This document shows, piece by piece, positions 13,201-25,189 of a stretch of DNA of 64,000 nt; the first letter of the stretch is position 1, and every line of letters starts with the position of its first letter. The DNA is from Sacculina carcini (taxonomy: Eukaryota; Arthropoda; Thecostraca; Sacculinidae): the NCBI GenBank assembly GCA_916048095.2, contig OU696575.1, forward strand, positions 5,427,501 through 5,491,500. Direction: 5' to 3'. The notes beneath the pieces are model-generated. The model searched no databases, was not told the origin of the DNA, and saw only the letters and a list, made by a program, of their open reading frames with translations. The translations under genes were made by a program, and so were the position numbers.

Positions 13201-13384
13201 CTGTTAAAACTTACACACATGCTCAGTGAGAGTGCTGTCAACTCCCACAAACATAAGTTGCTGTTTAGTGAATTATTTGTCCTTTTATGGACCAAGCTCG
13301 GATAGTTTTGGAATAACCCTCGTACATGATTATGTCACAAACAGTAAGATTGCAGTCATGTTATTGTCAATAATGTTAAATATT

Positions 13385-15114
13385 GTCAATTTTATGGACA
13401 ATATCACCTCTGTTGCTCGCACTTGCCCTCGTATTCTACGTTCACTATCATATTCGTCCATTTCTTGATAGATACTCTGCTGTCAGCCTTATTCATGCCC
13501 TCATATTCTCTAGACTTGACTACTGTAACTATCTATACTATCATATTCCTCGTTCTGATCTCAAAGTTCTCCAGCGGGTTCTTAATCAATGCTGCCGCTT
13601 TTGTCTTTCATTCTATTCCCTGTCGTCATAGATCTCATTTCCTCTTCCAGCTCCGTTGGCTTCCTCACATCCCTCGAATACACTATCGTCTATGTTGTCT
13701 TATTTACAAACTTCTCCATGTGCCTCATCAACCTTCCTACCTCTGTTCTTCTCACTCCCACTGCTTCTTTCTCTTCTCGCCGCCACCTTCCTCTTCACTG
13801 TCGTCGTGCCACCAATGAGTTACCCTGGTCCTCAAAAATCACTGTTCTTCTTTGGTCCTCGCCTCTATAAAGCCGTGGTAACACGAGGCCAATAGTTGGC
13901 TGAGCCACCGATTGGTTTGGCCAGCAATTGTCCCGAAAACCGAAGTTGAACATGTTCAACTTTTCAAGCCAATTGGCCTGCATTTCAGCTGTTAAACCTC
14001 AAGAGGGCGCCACGTTGCCGTGCAATGAACGCGCACTGTCACACTGAAAATGATATAATTCTCGCGCAAGGCAACTATTCGATCCTCTGTTTTTGACCAC
14101 ATAGCGCTGACGCAACGCGTGCAGTGAATTCAACTCAGTTTGAGCGCCTATGATGTGTTGTGTTTTTGTGTTCGTTTTATTGTGACAATTTTATCATGAT
14201 GAGGTGGAATCTGTAATATAATATCTGTATAACTTATTTTAATGTTTGATACATTACTAGATTAAATTTTGATAAATATATATAGGTAAAATATATATAT
14301 GCTGTAGAATGTGTTTAACATATGCATATTCTACGATCATAATATATTTGTGATCTCTACATTCAAGAATACACCTGGATTAAGTCAAAATTCAAATGGT
14401 AGTGTCAGGAGAGCGAAATATACCACACCGACGTACTCTGCACCACATCTATTGGCTTGGACAAATACTGGCCTCGTGTGACCACTCGCATGCCAATTGT
14501 TGCCAATTGTTGGCCATTGTCCGCTGCAAGCCAACAGTTGGCTAGGCCAGTCGTTGGCTTGGCCAATCATTGGCCTCGTGTGACCACGGCTTAACTCGCT
14601 TCCTACTCATATTACCGCTTCTTCTTCCCTCAACTCTTTTTCTCATCAGCTTCGTCAATATCTATTTGACCTCTCTTTTGACTCTGTTTCTCACTCACTC
14701 ACTCCACACGCCACTTTGTAAATACTCCAATGTGTGTATATTTTGTTCTATTTTTCTGACTCGGTCATTATTGCTGGCTTGTTCTGTTCCCGGTGCCCAG
14801 TCAATTCTTATCTTTTATCTTTTATATTTTTATCTTTCTAGTCTTACTGGTATATTCTTTATCCTGCATGTCTCATCGTCTGATTCTGATTTCGCGTGAT
14901 TTGTTTTCCCACTCTTACTTATGGTGCCCCATGTGTATGTGTATGTGTTTGCTTATGTTTGTGTGTGTGTATGTCTGTGTGTGTGTGTTCTTATGTGTGC
15001 ATTATGTGTTCTTACTGTTGTCACATGTTTATCTCCATTGTTGTGTTTGCCTTTTTCATTTTGTCGCGCTTCTGTACATATTAGCGCTATATCAAATGCA
15101 TTGATTGACTGATT
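13385..15114 (+). mobile_element. CR1/L2-type LINE 3' fragment, split by a MITE
   Basis: The plus strand encodes the C-terminal part of a non-LTR reverse transcriptase: LIHALIFSRLDYCNYLYYHI, then LKVLQRVLNQCCR and LPHIPRIHYRLCCLIYKLLH, which is the familiar CR1/L2/jockey pattern. The protein frame is interrupted at 13869 and resumes at 14594 (NSLPTHITASSSLNSF). The tail at 15090-15114 has the ATTGATTGA-like short repeat often found at CR1/L2 3' ends. Reading frames are otherwise degenerate. It lies in WDR47 intron 1. Confidence 0.85.
13870..14591. mobile_element. TA-flanked MITE nested inside the LINE
   Basis: The element starts AAGCCGTGGTAACACGAGGC and ends with its inverted copy (CCTCGTGTGACCACGGCT). 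It is bordered by TA dinucleotides at 13868-13869 and 14592-14593. Removing it with one TA joins the LINE frame across the site. The ends hold further GGCCAAT/ATTGGCC-type inverted repeats. No coding potential was seen. The TA target suggests Tc1/mariner-type mobilisation. Confidence 0.8.
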
Positions 15115-15541
15115 GAAGAGGTATTTTTACGAATTTTAAAATGTAAATTTTAGGACTTTGTGTGCAACTTTTGTATATTTTTTGCGCACCAAACGGTCAC
15201 TAATGCAGTGGTTCTTAAACTTTTTGGAGGTGCTGAACCCTACAAGCTCCCTACATGCACTCATGGAATCATTTGTATTTGAGGTATTATAAAATATATC
15301 ATAAGTTACGTACGATCAGGCACAAGTAGGCTAATGAGTGGATCGAGTTGTTTGCAGCACAGATACTTTAAGATTAAGCGATGTGGCGTGATTAGCTGCG
15401 GGAAGATAGCAACTACCACTACGAACAATTACCTCTACACCAGTCCCAGCTCTCATACTCTTTCTATGTGCCTGGGCGTAACTGCAACCGAGACGCAATG
15501 GTCTCAACACAGACAGAGCGAGGAGAAACCCTAGTTGTAAC

Positions 15542-15578
15542 AACGCCACCTAGACTACCTAGTATCTAGGTGGCGTTG
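15542..15578. mobile_element. 37-bp palindromic micro-insertion, copy 1
   Basis: AACGCCACCTAGA at the left and its inverse at the right surround a ten-base centre. The 8-bp direct repeat GTTGTAAC flanks it (15534-15541 and 15579-15586). The homologous arm of the larger Mutator-like copy near 22315 has the empty site with a single GTTGTAAC. Confidence 0.85.
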
Positions 15579-16078
15579 GTTGTAACCGTCATAGCTGGAT
15601 TTTCCCGTACTCTGTCTCTCTCGCGTTGGTCGTCCAATAATCATAGGCGCACCTAGTGGCGAATGGTTGTATGACGAGTGATTGTTAGTATAATGTAAAA
15701 GTAAATAATCTAGTCTAACTAACCTAACCTAACCCAACATAACCTAACAAGAAATAGTAAGATTGCTGGGTTTAAAGCGTAGGCGTAATGGTTCGTAGGC
15801 GCAGTTGCTAGGTTCCCCACGAAAACAAGGCTACGAGAGCTGCTAGTGTTGAGCATTGCTAGTTGTTGGAACGAATGGAATGAAATTGTTTGTTATAAAC
15901 TGAAATAGTGGTGATGTTGGCTCTACATTTTCAACGATTTACATTGACAGCTGCTGAGATAAGTTGATCAATTTCTCATCAAACCCCATCTTATTTGAGA
16001 CTAGGCGCGCCTCTGATTATTGGACGACCAACGCGAGAGAGACAGAGTACGGGAAAATGCAGCTAGGACGGTTACAAC

Positions 16079-16115
16079 CAACGCCACCTAGATACTAGGT
16101 AGTCTAGGTGGCGTT
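16079..16115. mobile_element. 37-bp palindromic micro-insertion, copy 2
   Basis: This is the reverse-complement counterpart of copy 1 in the opposite TIR arm. It is flanked by GTTACAAC at 16071-16078 and 16116-16123. The arm at 26908-26920 of the larger copy has the empty site. Confidence 0.85.
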
Positions 16116-16463
16116 GTTACAACTAGGGTTTCTCCTCGCTCTGTCTGTGTTGAGACTATTGCGTCTCGGTTGCAGTTACGCCCAGGCACATAGAAAGAGT
16201 ATGAGAGCTGGGACTGGTGTAGAGGTAATTGTTCGTAGTGGTAGTTGTACTAGCTCCATTAGCTGCAGCCAATGATGGTCAAACAGATATCGACGTTACG
16301 AATCATACGAGTGGGTGAACCAAAACCTCCGAACCCTGGAAACTGACTCACCGAAACCCCGGGGATCGATTGAGCCCAGGCTAAGAATCATTGCTCTAAT
16401 GCTTACTTCTAGTAACTGGAGAGTTTAGAGCAAAATATATGTGTGTGCATATGTCTCTCTCTA

Positions 16464-16478
<15 letters not shown>

Positions 16479-16554
<76 letters not shown>
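16479..16554 (+). repeat. (GT)n tract immediately before an exon
   Basis: A perfect dinucleotide repeat of about 76 bp runs up to the acceptor CAG at 16555-16557. It takes the place of a polypyrimidine tract. Confidence 0.95.
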
Positions 16555-16555
<1 letters not shown>

Positions 16556-16557
16556 AG

Positions 16558-16656
16558 TGGAGCACCTTGTGGGTCGACAGTTCAGACTACAGTGCAGTCA
16601 TCAACAGGTGACATCGTCACTAACGGATGCCTTGTCAACAGAACTCAATCAGCTAG
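16558..16656 (+). CDS. WDR47: WDR47 probable exon 2
   Basis: A 99-bp open block sits between a (GT)nCAG acceptor and a strong donor (CTAG|GTGAGC). In the phase set by exon 1 ending at 12321, it reads on as a Ser/Thr/Gln-rich stretch (STVQTTVQSSTGDIVTNG) and leaves two bases that fit the exon starting at 30013. A second frame (EHLVGRQFRLQCSHQQ) is also open, so the phase match is the main argument. It encodes part of the poorly conserved linker; no domain is recognised. Confidence 0.6.
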
Positions 16657-16824
16657 GTGAGCGAATGTGCCTCTACCCCGGCATCGCCCTGTTTCTCTCC
16701 AGCTGTGTGCAAAAACCAAAATATTGACAGCCAAAAGTGCACACAGTCCAGTAGTTTGCTGGGTGAATTGGGCGTATTGTTATAAGATGTGTATGTGCGC
16801 ATTCTAGGAAACACAGAACCCGCA

Positions 16825-16825
16825 T

Positions 16826-16905
<80 letters not shown>
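16825..16905 (+). repeat. (CA)n followed by (TA)n, 5' part of WDR47 intron 2
   Basis: CA repeat at 16825-16850, then TA repeat at 16851-16905, about 170 bp after the exon 2 donor. Confidence 0.95.
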
Positions 16906-16907
<2 letters not shown>

Positions 16908-16929
16908 GTGTGTATATACGAACTCACAC

Positions 16930-17050
16930 ACCGATTTTGAGATATATTACTTTTGAAGACAGGTTAAAATCACTGAGACTACTAACTCTGGAAAAAGGAT
17001 GGAAAAGAGATGACTTGGTAATTATGACATATGAAAGGCACAGTAGATAT
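16930..17050 (+). mobile_element. LINE C-terminal remnant
   Basis: The plus frame reads ITFEDRLKSLRLLTLEKGWK followed by RDDLVIM, the pattern near the C terminus of CR1-type reverse transcriptases. Only this short stretch is recognisable. Confidence 0.65.
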
Positions 17051-17214
17051 AAGACTGGAGAGACAGACGAAGGGAAGGGGCTGCAACGGAGAACAATCTC
17101 CTTGTCTAAAAGACATTATATTGTACAGTTTTTATACAGAGCCACCATTGAGTAGAATCAGTTACCCAAAAATTCTGTCGAATATAATAGATGTCCATGT
17201 TCAAACATAAAATA

Positions 17215-18086
17215 TACCTTTACAACTTCAATTTCGGAATAATCAATTTCAATTTCGGAATAATCAACTTCAATTTCGGAATATTGATTTTTTCCTTTGA
17301 GTACGCTAGAAACATTATTCACGTGCTTACTGTAGACGAGACACAAAACTAAAATATATTTACACATAGTCGCGCGTGAGCATCACCGCTTCACGCGCGC
17401 CTACAAGCCGGCACACTACTCTCAAACCTCGGACACGACTCCAACACACTCACTCAGGCTCACACCGTGACATACGGGAGCACAGGACAGGGACATACGG
17501 GAGCACAGGGAAGAATGCAAGCACTATTGTGCAAGGGAAGAGTGCAAGCACACCCTGCGGTGGCCCCATGTACTGGAAGTTAACCAAAAGATTCAGAGAG
17601 AAAGAAAATTGGAAAAGGAAATAATTCTAGAAAGAAAGTTGGAAAAAAATAACAATAAATTTTAAATCAACAACTGATAACTCTCCATAATGTCACTCCG
17701 ATAAAATGATAAAATGTTGTGATAAACTGATTCTAGCAAATTTCATAAATAAATCTGATACTCAAGACAATTAAAAAAAGAATTTGTGAGGCGGAGATTG
17801 GAGGAAATTTGCGAGAAATCTGGGAGTGAAGCAGTCCATCGCCTATGACCGGATCAACAGCCAGTCTGATCACTCCAGGCAAAAAGGAGGCTGTACAAGG
17901 AAGAAGACACAACCAGAACACATTGCCTTCATGAAGTCCACAGTGGAGAGCAATCCAATAATTAAATTATGTAAGCACGTGAATGTAAATTATGTAAGCA
18001 CGTGGATACTGTTAAGCGTATTGCGACGAAAAAATCAATATTCCGAAATTGAAGTTGATTATTCCGAAATTAAAGTTGTAAAGGTA
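17215..18086. mobile_element. Deleted Tc1/IS630-like element with subrepeat TIRs
   Basis: The ends TACCTTTACAACTTCAATTT (17215) and its inverse (to 18086) lie within TA/TA borders. The TIRs contain a ~20-bp unit (TTCAATTTCGGAATAATCAA) repeated about three times on the left and about twice on the right. The interior at 17790-17960 keeps part of a transposase N terminus in the plus direction (DWRKFARNLGVKQSIAY), resembling the N-terminal DNA-binding part of the element at 7129-9649. The DDE domain is absent. An internal GC-rich segment (17368-17560) matches sequence near 10011-10200. Confidence 0.8.
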
Positions 18087-18089
18087 TAG

Positions 18090-19169
18090 ATGGACAAAGA
18101 GGCAGGAAGGTTTGAATCCAATGTCCCGTAACACAAATCGGTGAGTACACATGTACACACACGAACTGTTTTGCGGTTGTACGACTTACAGGTGTTCTGA
18201 TATTGTTTGAGTGCGTGCGCGTGTGTATGTGTGTTCGTGAGGTGTATGTACGTGTGATTGTGCTTGCGTTAGTGTGAGGTCTGGTTTGCCGACCTTATCT
18301 GTCTCACTTAGCGTCGTCGTATTGATCCGTGTGCTGTACGATCGCCTATCGCGTGTCCCGTCAAAATACGCCGTATTAAATTTGCCGTGCCCAGTGTCCG
18401 TGTGTGTTTGTGGCTACTATGGTCTTGTCTAATTTGTTCTAGATGTATATTCGCCTGAAGGGAATATTGTACTTTTTATACCGTTTTGCATCGGGAGTTT
18501 AAGAACTTCTTCCCGTGCTCCCTTTTTCTTTCCTGGTCAATATTGTCTGCGTGTGCGTGTGTGTGTATCTACACAGCATCATGTTCAGTCATGTACTATC
18601 AAACAAATTACTGGGAGAATATGTGCCGTTTATACATGCAGTATCGTATTATGTGGCTTCTGTGTATTGATTATGTGTATTGGCACAATCAGACTTTCTG
18701 TGAGGTTTGATTTGTATCATTTCCACGGCTTTGGTCGCGTTCCCGTTTGCCTTCTACGCTTGCTTCTTTTGCAGTTATTCTCTTTGGTATTCTTGGCGAT
18801 AAGGTGAATTGTATAGTTTGTAATGTAATCATCCAAGTATTATGCTCTCACTTTTATACAAAATATTGCTATTTTTGACATAGCCAAGTAGAAATAATGG
18901 ATAGTGAAATTTGGGAGGAAAGTGGGAGGATTCTGGTAGTTCTTATTCACTGATAGTGCGTACAATTCAGCCCGACCTGATTATATTTATACAATACAAT
19001 AGGCTGGTCTCAGAATGGTGTGATGATTTACGTCAATGATCCTGAACCCATTAACTGGCTATCACAAAATTAATGAAGCTGGCTAATTTAAATGATATAT
19101 TTTTGTATATTTAGGTTCATTATACATGGAAAAATATGAAAAAAGTACTGCGTTATTTTCTAGGTTTTT
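18090..19169. other. Intron 2 sequence, nothing recognised
   Basis: TG-rich at 18200-18290; otherwise no motif. Confidence 0.5.
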
Positions 19170-21023
19170 CAGGGTGATCTAAAAATAGATCACTGCCGGA
19201 GAGCGCCGTAAGGTACACCGCGTATAGTGGGTGTCTTTCAAATATCATTTATTTTTCAATATGATGTCTGCACACTGTGATATCATTATGAATGAGGCTG
19301 TGACCTTCCTGGACGACCTTGGCCTCGATGTCGATGAGGTTGAGGCTGGCATTCTTTTAAGTTGAGGTTGACATTGAGGCGTTTCCTAGATTTTCATTCG
19401 ATGAGATTACCATAAAGTATTACGGTCATCACGACCTGAAGCAGTTCATTCGAGGTAAACCCATTCGATTCGGATACAAGTTATGGTCCTTGTGCGCCAA
19501 CGACGGAAACACCTACGCTTCATCTTTGTATCAGGACAAGGAGCAGGGTCGCTCAGCAGGGATCCCGATTGGTTCTCGAGTAGTACTCAGCCCCATCTCC
19601 CAGGTCGACATCGCTAACGGGAAATAGCTCTCCTTCGACAAATCGTTCACATTTCCATCACTTCTCGTCTCGTTGACCAAAATGGGAGTCAGTGCGTCAG
19701 GAATCATCCTCGCCAATTGAACCAAGAAGGCTCCGCTCAAGTCGGACAAGGAGATGAAGGCCTGGGACTATTTGGAGCAGAAATTCAAACAAAAGAACCA
19801 TATTATTTTTGTCAAGTGGAACGACAACAGCTTTGTTCACATGGCGACGAACCACTCCGACGTACGCCCTACAGTGAAGGCGCTGCGGTACAACCGCGCC
19901 AAGAAGGTGAAAGTCGGCAAATATGCTGTTATGTCCCAGGTACGTTCGGTCCCGCTTCAGTCCCGGGTCTCTTTTTTCTATGTTAGGTTATGTATGGACA
20001 GGTTAGTTGGGAAAGTGAAAGGAAGTGGGACTGAAGCAGGACCAAATATGCCTGGGGTGCATATATCCTTATCCAAACGTACTTAGCTCCGTGGAGGTCG
20101 ACATGCTCCGCGTCATCCCTAAGTAAACCAGTAATATGTGGCCGTGGATCACCATGATTGGATAATGGCACACTTTGTGATTGGGATCGGAGGAAAAAAT
20201 GATACTCATTTCTTCTGATGGGCGCGATCCAGATGAACTCGGTGAACGCCTGGTTCCTCCACACAAATCTTGGTTGAGAAGCCGGAAGAGTTATCGGTCC
20301 TCGACCTCACGCGCGAGGTGACCGTCTCGTATATGAAGATCATCAATGGCAAGGACTCAATCATCTCACGAGCCCAGATCGCTTCTCGCATTGGACTGGC
20401 AGCGTAGCCTCCGCTGGACTCCAGCTTCCACGGTGTCGACCATATTCGCTTCGTGCGTGAACGGCAACGAAGATGTCAGGGAAGTCTTTGCAAGTCGAGC
20501 CTGTTGTCCTAATACGGAAAGTGTGCAAGCATTACGCTGTGCAGGCAGTGCTTCAAGCCCTATCATACGACATAATTACCGGCTGACAGCTCGAAAAAGT
20601 CAATTTCCTATTCTGATACGGACCATCTGGACTTGGATTGAAACTATTGTATGTGCTCGAAGGCAGTTACGGTGCCAGGATTTTTCCGGTAGGGGACTGA
20701 GAGGCGCTAAGGAAAAAGATGCGGGTGTTTGGGGAAACATGAATAACTACTCTCAAAATGTTCATGGTCAGGATTTTCGGTGTGCTCAGGGGGGTTGGTA
20801 TATTTTGGGGGATTTCAGCCTCTCCAAGTCCCCCCTTGGCACCGCCGCTGCTCAAAAGTCCTGAAAAAACGACAGGAACTCATATTCACATTATTAGACT
20901 AGTTTTTATTCGTGCGATGAACCTCCTTTTCCTTTAGAACAGGGAGTTCCTTTATTTCCTTTAGAACAGGGAGTTGGTGGCATTATTAGCGTAAACCGGC
21001 AGTGCTCTTTTTATAGATCACTG
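19170..21023 (+). mobile_element. Degenerate piggyBac-like element
   Basis: Plus-strand frames encode a piggyBac/PGBD-type transposase broken by stops and frameshifts. Recognisable blocks are HHDLKQFIRGKPIRFGYKLW (19420-19490), VKWNDNSFVHMA (19815-19850), LSVLDLTREVTVSYM (20300-20340) and the C-terminal cysteine-rich CRQCFKPYH (20540-20570). The outer sequences CAGGGTGATCTAAAAATAGA (19170) and its inverse (reverse complement CAGTGATCTATAAAAAGAGC, 20996-21023) are candidate TIRs. I do not see the TTAA target expected for piggyBac, so the true ends may lie elsewhere. Not functional. Confidence 0.85.
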
Positions 21024-21556
21024 AATGTAAATCGCTCCTATACAGAACTTATAATTATTAGAGCCAACGCCACCTAGATATAGGCCCTTTCACGAAAGTA
21101 TGACGTCATCGATGGCGGTCGCTTCACTCGTACGTGCGATACGCGTTGTTATCAGAAATTGTGCTTAGTGCGGGTGTTTGACTTTCATTCCGGCTCAATT
21201 AAGTTTGAAAATCATGTTACCAACATAAGAAGCTTCAAATACAATTGCAAATAGAATAACTGAATATATTATAAGCCCACACAGACATAAACAGTAAAAA
21301 CACAAACATGCAACGACCATACACGATACAATGTGGAACGTTTTCGCTTCCATTGTTTCTAATTAATCGTAGATGAATTTGTCACAACAATTATTGTTCA
21401 GAAGGACATTTACAGCGCTGCACACAATTTTTCTGCAATTAATTGTAAATTATGATGTTGAGAACAGTACAAGTAAACAAGCATAACACCGCAATCACTC
21501 AGTTTTTCTAGTGCATGAAACCTATCATCGCGCTGGTTTCCAATAATACACAATTT

Positions 21557-21656
21557 ATCATACTTATTATACTTCTGCACAGTAAAAATCAAAGCAAAAC
21601 AATATTATCATGCTTATTATACTTCTGCACAGTATAAATCAAAGCAAAACAATATT
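21557..21656. repeat. 50-bp direct duplication
   Basis: Two adjacent near-identical copies share the block CTTATTATACTTCTGCACAG. It lies inside element C and has no coding content. Confidence 0.85.
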
Positions 21657-24351
21657 ATCAACATAAAAATAATACGCCAATATCCGGCGAATAATTTCTA
21701 TCGAATACGAAAAATTTTCGGATGACATGGTTTCACTTCGCGCAGCCAAAATGTTTTACATGAATGACAATCCTGTTTTTGAGAAAATACAACAATAACC
21801 CGCAATATATACGATCACTGGATGATGAGAATATGAAATACCAGCGTCACATATACTAAAGATGAGACGTTCAGCAATATATTTGAAATATCACAAATAG
21901 TGCATGATGTGATTAAATCAATATTGCCTGATGAAATCAATATAAATAAATATTATTCGATTTGATAATGTGCAATCACTAATCCTTCACACAATACTTC
22001 GTGATGTCACAGAGCGCATATGTTGTGTGATACACAGCCAAAACGTCTCTAGTCAAACTGAACATATTCCCGTCTGACATCCATAAATCCAACCATCTCA
22101 TGAAATGCTCTAAAAACAAAGCCCTGTCATCCATAGCTGAATCAGTCATCGAATAAACATTTCTCAACCTGGAGTATTATACGGGACCTAGTACAACTAC
22201 CACTACGAACAATTACCTCTACACCAGTCCCAGCTCTCATACTCTTTCTATGTGCCTGGGCGTAACTGCAACCGAGACGCAATGGTCTCAACACAGACAG
22301 AGCGAGGAGAAACCCTAGTTGTAACCGTCCTAGCTGCATTTTCCCGTACTTTGTCTCTCTCGCGTTGGTCGTCCAATATTCATAGGCGCGCCTAGTGACG
22401 AATAATAGCGGTACAAGCAGAACATTTGTTTTCTATCAATTGTTTTCAAAATGTTTTCTAGCTTCAGGGCAGATTTTTACTAATTTGAATGTGCTAAACA
22501 CAAATATGTTCATATACTTTTTCCATTACATTACTTTTTTTTAAAAAATTGACCTCAACAACAAAACCTGGAATCTGGGAATAAGAATGCCATCTATGAT
22601 CGTCTAGTGAAGTGGTTCTGAGCCTGTGGGGAATTATCCACTGCTGGGATGGAAAAGTTGACAAGTAGGAAGCTAAATGTCGAACAAAAGGACAAATGTG
22701 TGTTTTATTAATTATAATTCGTTTATTTTTGTTTCTTTCCACGCATGTGATTATGCGAAATATTCTGTGTCGCCCAATTATCCTCGGACAATAACTGTTG
22801 TCAGAGAATTGATCCGCAATTACATATTCTATTGCTAGCAAAAACGTCGCCTTCATTTCAGTACTTCTCCTTCATGAACATTGGGAATTCGCGTGCGATG
22901 AGTTTTTTGTTTTGCATATTTGTAACACCTGGAGTATTGATGAGACGAAGATACTTAGTTGAATCCAGAACAAGTAAGTATCATGTTTGCTTTGAATTGT
23001 TGATCATTCCATCAGCACATTTTTTCAATGTACCAAGTTTTTGTTGGTATCTGCATGTGTATAACCGTAATTTGTCCTTTTATGTCATGTTCCTCTTCTC
23101 TTTGTTTTCTAGTTTCACTTATTTTCACGTATAGAATAGTATACCAATTATATCAACTAAACCAATAAAATGTATACATTAACAAACATATGGAAATATA
23201 TCCATTTTTATGCATATGAATATCGTGAACGAATATTTCGTGAACGAATTTGAGGTTGTCGTTTTGAAAATAAAACAATGCAGGAATTCATTCAGTAATT
23301 TAATTTTAAAACAAGGTAAATTATGATTTTACTTGTTTTGTGATCAAATTATAGAATAAATCCTTTGATTGTCATTTTAAAAGCGACAGCCTCTAATTCG
23401 TTCAAGATATCATGGAGCTTATTCATGTTTATTAAAAAAATGAATAACTATAATAATTAAATTGTACCTATTAATTTTTTCAATGTTTTATCATTATTAA
23501 TTAATCACAACAATACATTTTATATATGTTAAATAATACACTCATATTGTTTGTAGTACGTTCAATATAATGACTTCTGAGTGAAGACTGATAAATTATG
23601 TGTAATTTTTTATTACATTTTCACATTACATTTACAGTTTTTAATACAGTATGAAGTGGTTTTTTTTCTCAACGATTGTATTTTGTTGTTTATTAATTGT
23701 TTTAGTAGAAACATTCTGGATCTATTTTTCCTAACGGCATCATTCTACCTACCGCGCGAACCAAACGTTTGTTCGCTGGATTTGTCTCGGATTTGTGAGC
23801 GTGTTTGCTTTGTTCACGGTTAGTCTATTTTGCTTTATGACTTTTGTAACTATTTCTAATTTTGTTTTCGTAGCTACTGCTAATTTGTTATGTAGTATGT
23901 GAACTATTATAATTTATATTACTTGTTTACTAGTGCTGATGACTTGTTTTCGGTAACGGTTTTTGGTGTAAGGCAGCAATTGTGGGGTGAAGGCGCTGTA
24001 TATTGCATTTTTCTCCAACTTTTCAACTGCCAGTCTAGTCAAATTGTGGTGCTCTGGCTTGTACGGAAAATTTTGATATTAAATGTTGTCATGGAGAGTC
24101 AGATTATTCTCCTGGGTATAGACAGAAGGTAGACGCCTACTGTATTGGCGTTCTAAGCTTTCTATGCTCTAGTTTTCGGCGTGGAAATGATTGTTTTGCC
24201 TTCTATCTAGTAGCCATTTTTTGGTTTTATCCTAGCCCTAAGAATATTGCAGATGAAGTGTTTTGTCCAAGCAATAATAGACATTTTGTATCGATGCTGA
24301 TATTTTAACAATTTTTGGAGTGTGTGTGAGTGGTAGTTGCTGTTATAGATC

Positions 24352-24876
24352 ATGGAAAGGATAGTACATCGCACTTCTGTGAGGACGAGGACGTTCTACG
24401 TACAGGACGAGTATATCTACGTCACAAGGAATGTCGGTGCACGCAGCATAAGGTTGAGATGTCGGAACCTGGACTGTTCTGGCACAGCTTCGTTGAGCGG
24501 CGGCGTAATTACACACAGGCAGCCACACAGTCACATGGCGTGTCCAGATACCCTGGCGAGATTGCGTATGCAGGCTGAGTGTCTCTCACGCGCGTCAACC
24601 GATCCCTTTCAGCTTGTGGATATATATAATCAGGCAACGCGCACACATTCAGGGTCGGACATCACATACCCCAACATGCGGCGAAGTATGAGTGCGGTGC
24701 GTAGCAGCTCGTCTTTACGCATCCCTAACACACCATCAGAGCTAGCGTCCATGATAGCACAGCACCCGGGTTTTGCAGAAACGGATGGGGGGATCCCTTT
24801 TTTCGCCCCGTGTCCTGGTAACGTGACTCTAGTCACGGCCGAACTCATACGCTCTCAACGGTTGGAGATTCAATGA
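24352..24876 (+). CDS. FLYWCH-type zinc-finger ORF inside the Mutator-like element
   Basis: The ATG at 24352 opens 174 codons to a TGA. Residues ~12-65 fit a FLYWCH C2H2 finger: aromatic YVQDEYIYV, the Cys pair in RLRCRNLDCSG, then ITHRQPHSHM with the His pair. The usual Trp before the first Cys is replaced (IRLRC), so the domain is atypical. The remainder (residues 80-174, including PSELASMIAQHPGF) is not recognised. FLYWCH fingers bind DNA and are commonly linked to MULE transposases. It could be the N-terminal part of a broken transposase or a separate accessory protein. The frame is uninterrupted, unlike every other transposon ORF here. Confidence 0.65.
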   Translation: MERIVHRTSVRTRTFYVQDEYIYVTRNVGARSIRLRCRNLDCSGTASLSGGVITHRQPHSHMACPDTLARLRMQAECLSRASTDPFQLVDIYNQATRTHSGSDITYPNMRRSMSAVRSSSSLRIPNTPSELASMIAQHPGFAETDGGIPFFAPCPGNVTLVTAELIRSQRLEIQ

Positions 24877-25189
24877 CTAGGAAAGCACCTCTGTTATCTC
24901 ATTAACAGTTGACTGGAGAACCAACGCCACTGATTATCCGGAGTACGACTATACGACAACGTGACTGTCCGGAGTGCACCTCGACTGATTGTCATCTGCG
25001 GACACAACTTCGTCAGCCCAGCTTTATCGTCGGCTTTATCGGCGTCAGCAAATCTCCAACTGGCTGTGAATTTTTTCGGATGGCATCAGTCGTGCTTCTC
25101 ATTTATATTTTCACTTCTCCCACTCTGCAATGTATCCCATAAAACAATTCATAATCCACTAATATTTGTTCACTGTTCTGTTTCATTGT

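Larger units (their letters stand above)
15400..16257. mobile_element. Short Mutator-like element (copy A), long TIRs, 9-bp TSD
   Basis: Inverted arms of roughly 240 bp (15400-15660 and 15990-16257) start with GGGAAGATAGCAACTACC and GGAGCTAGTACAACTACC. A perfect 9-bp direct repeat ATTAGCTGC flanks the element (15391-15399 and 16258-16266). Long TIRs and 9-bp TSDs are Mutator hallmarks. The core has no transposase. Each arm carries a 37-bp palindromic insertion at the mirror-image position. Inside the arm lies a short open frame that is shared by all copies. Confidence 0.85.
15206..16393. mobile_element. hAT-like non-autonomous element containing a Mutator-like insertion
   Basis: The left end CAGTGGTTCTTAAAC and the inverted right end (reverse complement CAATGATTCTTAGCC) form a short TIR. 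The flanks CACTAATG (15198-15205) and CTCTAATG (16394-16401) are an 8-bp TSD with one mismatch. The Mutator-like element at 15400-16257 sits inside, so this element is the older of the two. No transposase is present. Confidence 0.75.

Noticed and set aside
15718-15750. AACCT-type repeats that recall the arthropod telomere unit TTAGG
   Set aside because: Only about four imperfect units inside a transposon core; not evidence for a telomere or for the taxon.
19170-21023. Working piggyBac gene
   Set aside because: In-frame stops and several frameshifts; no TTAA target at the proposed ends.
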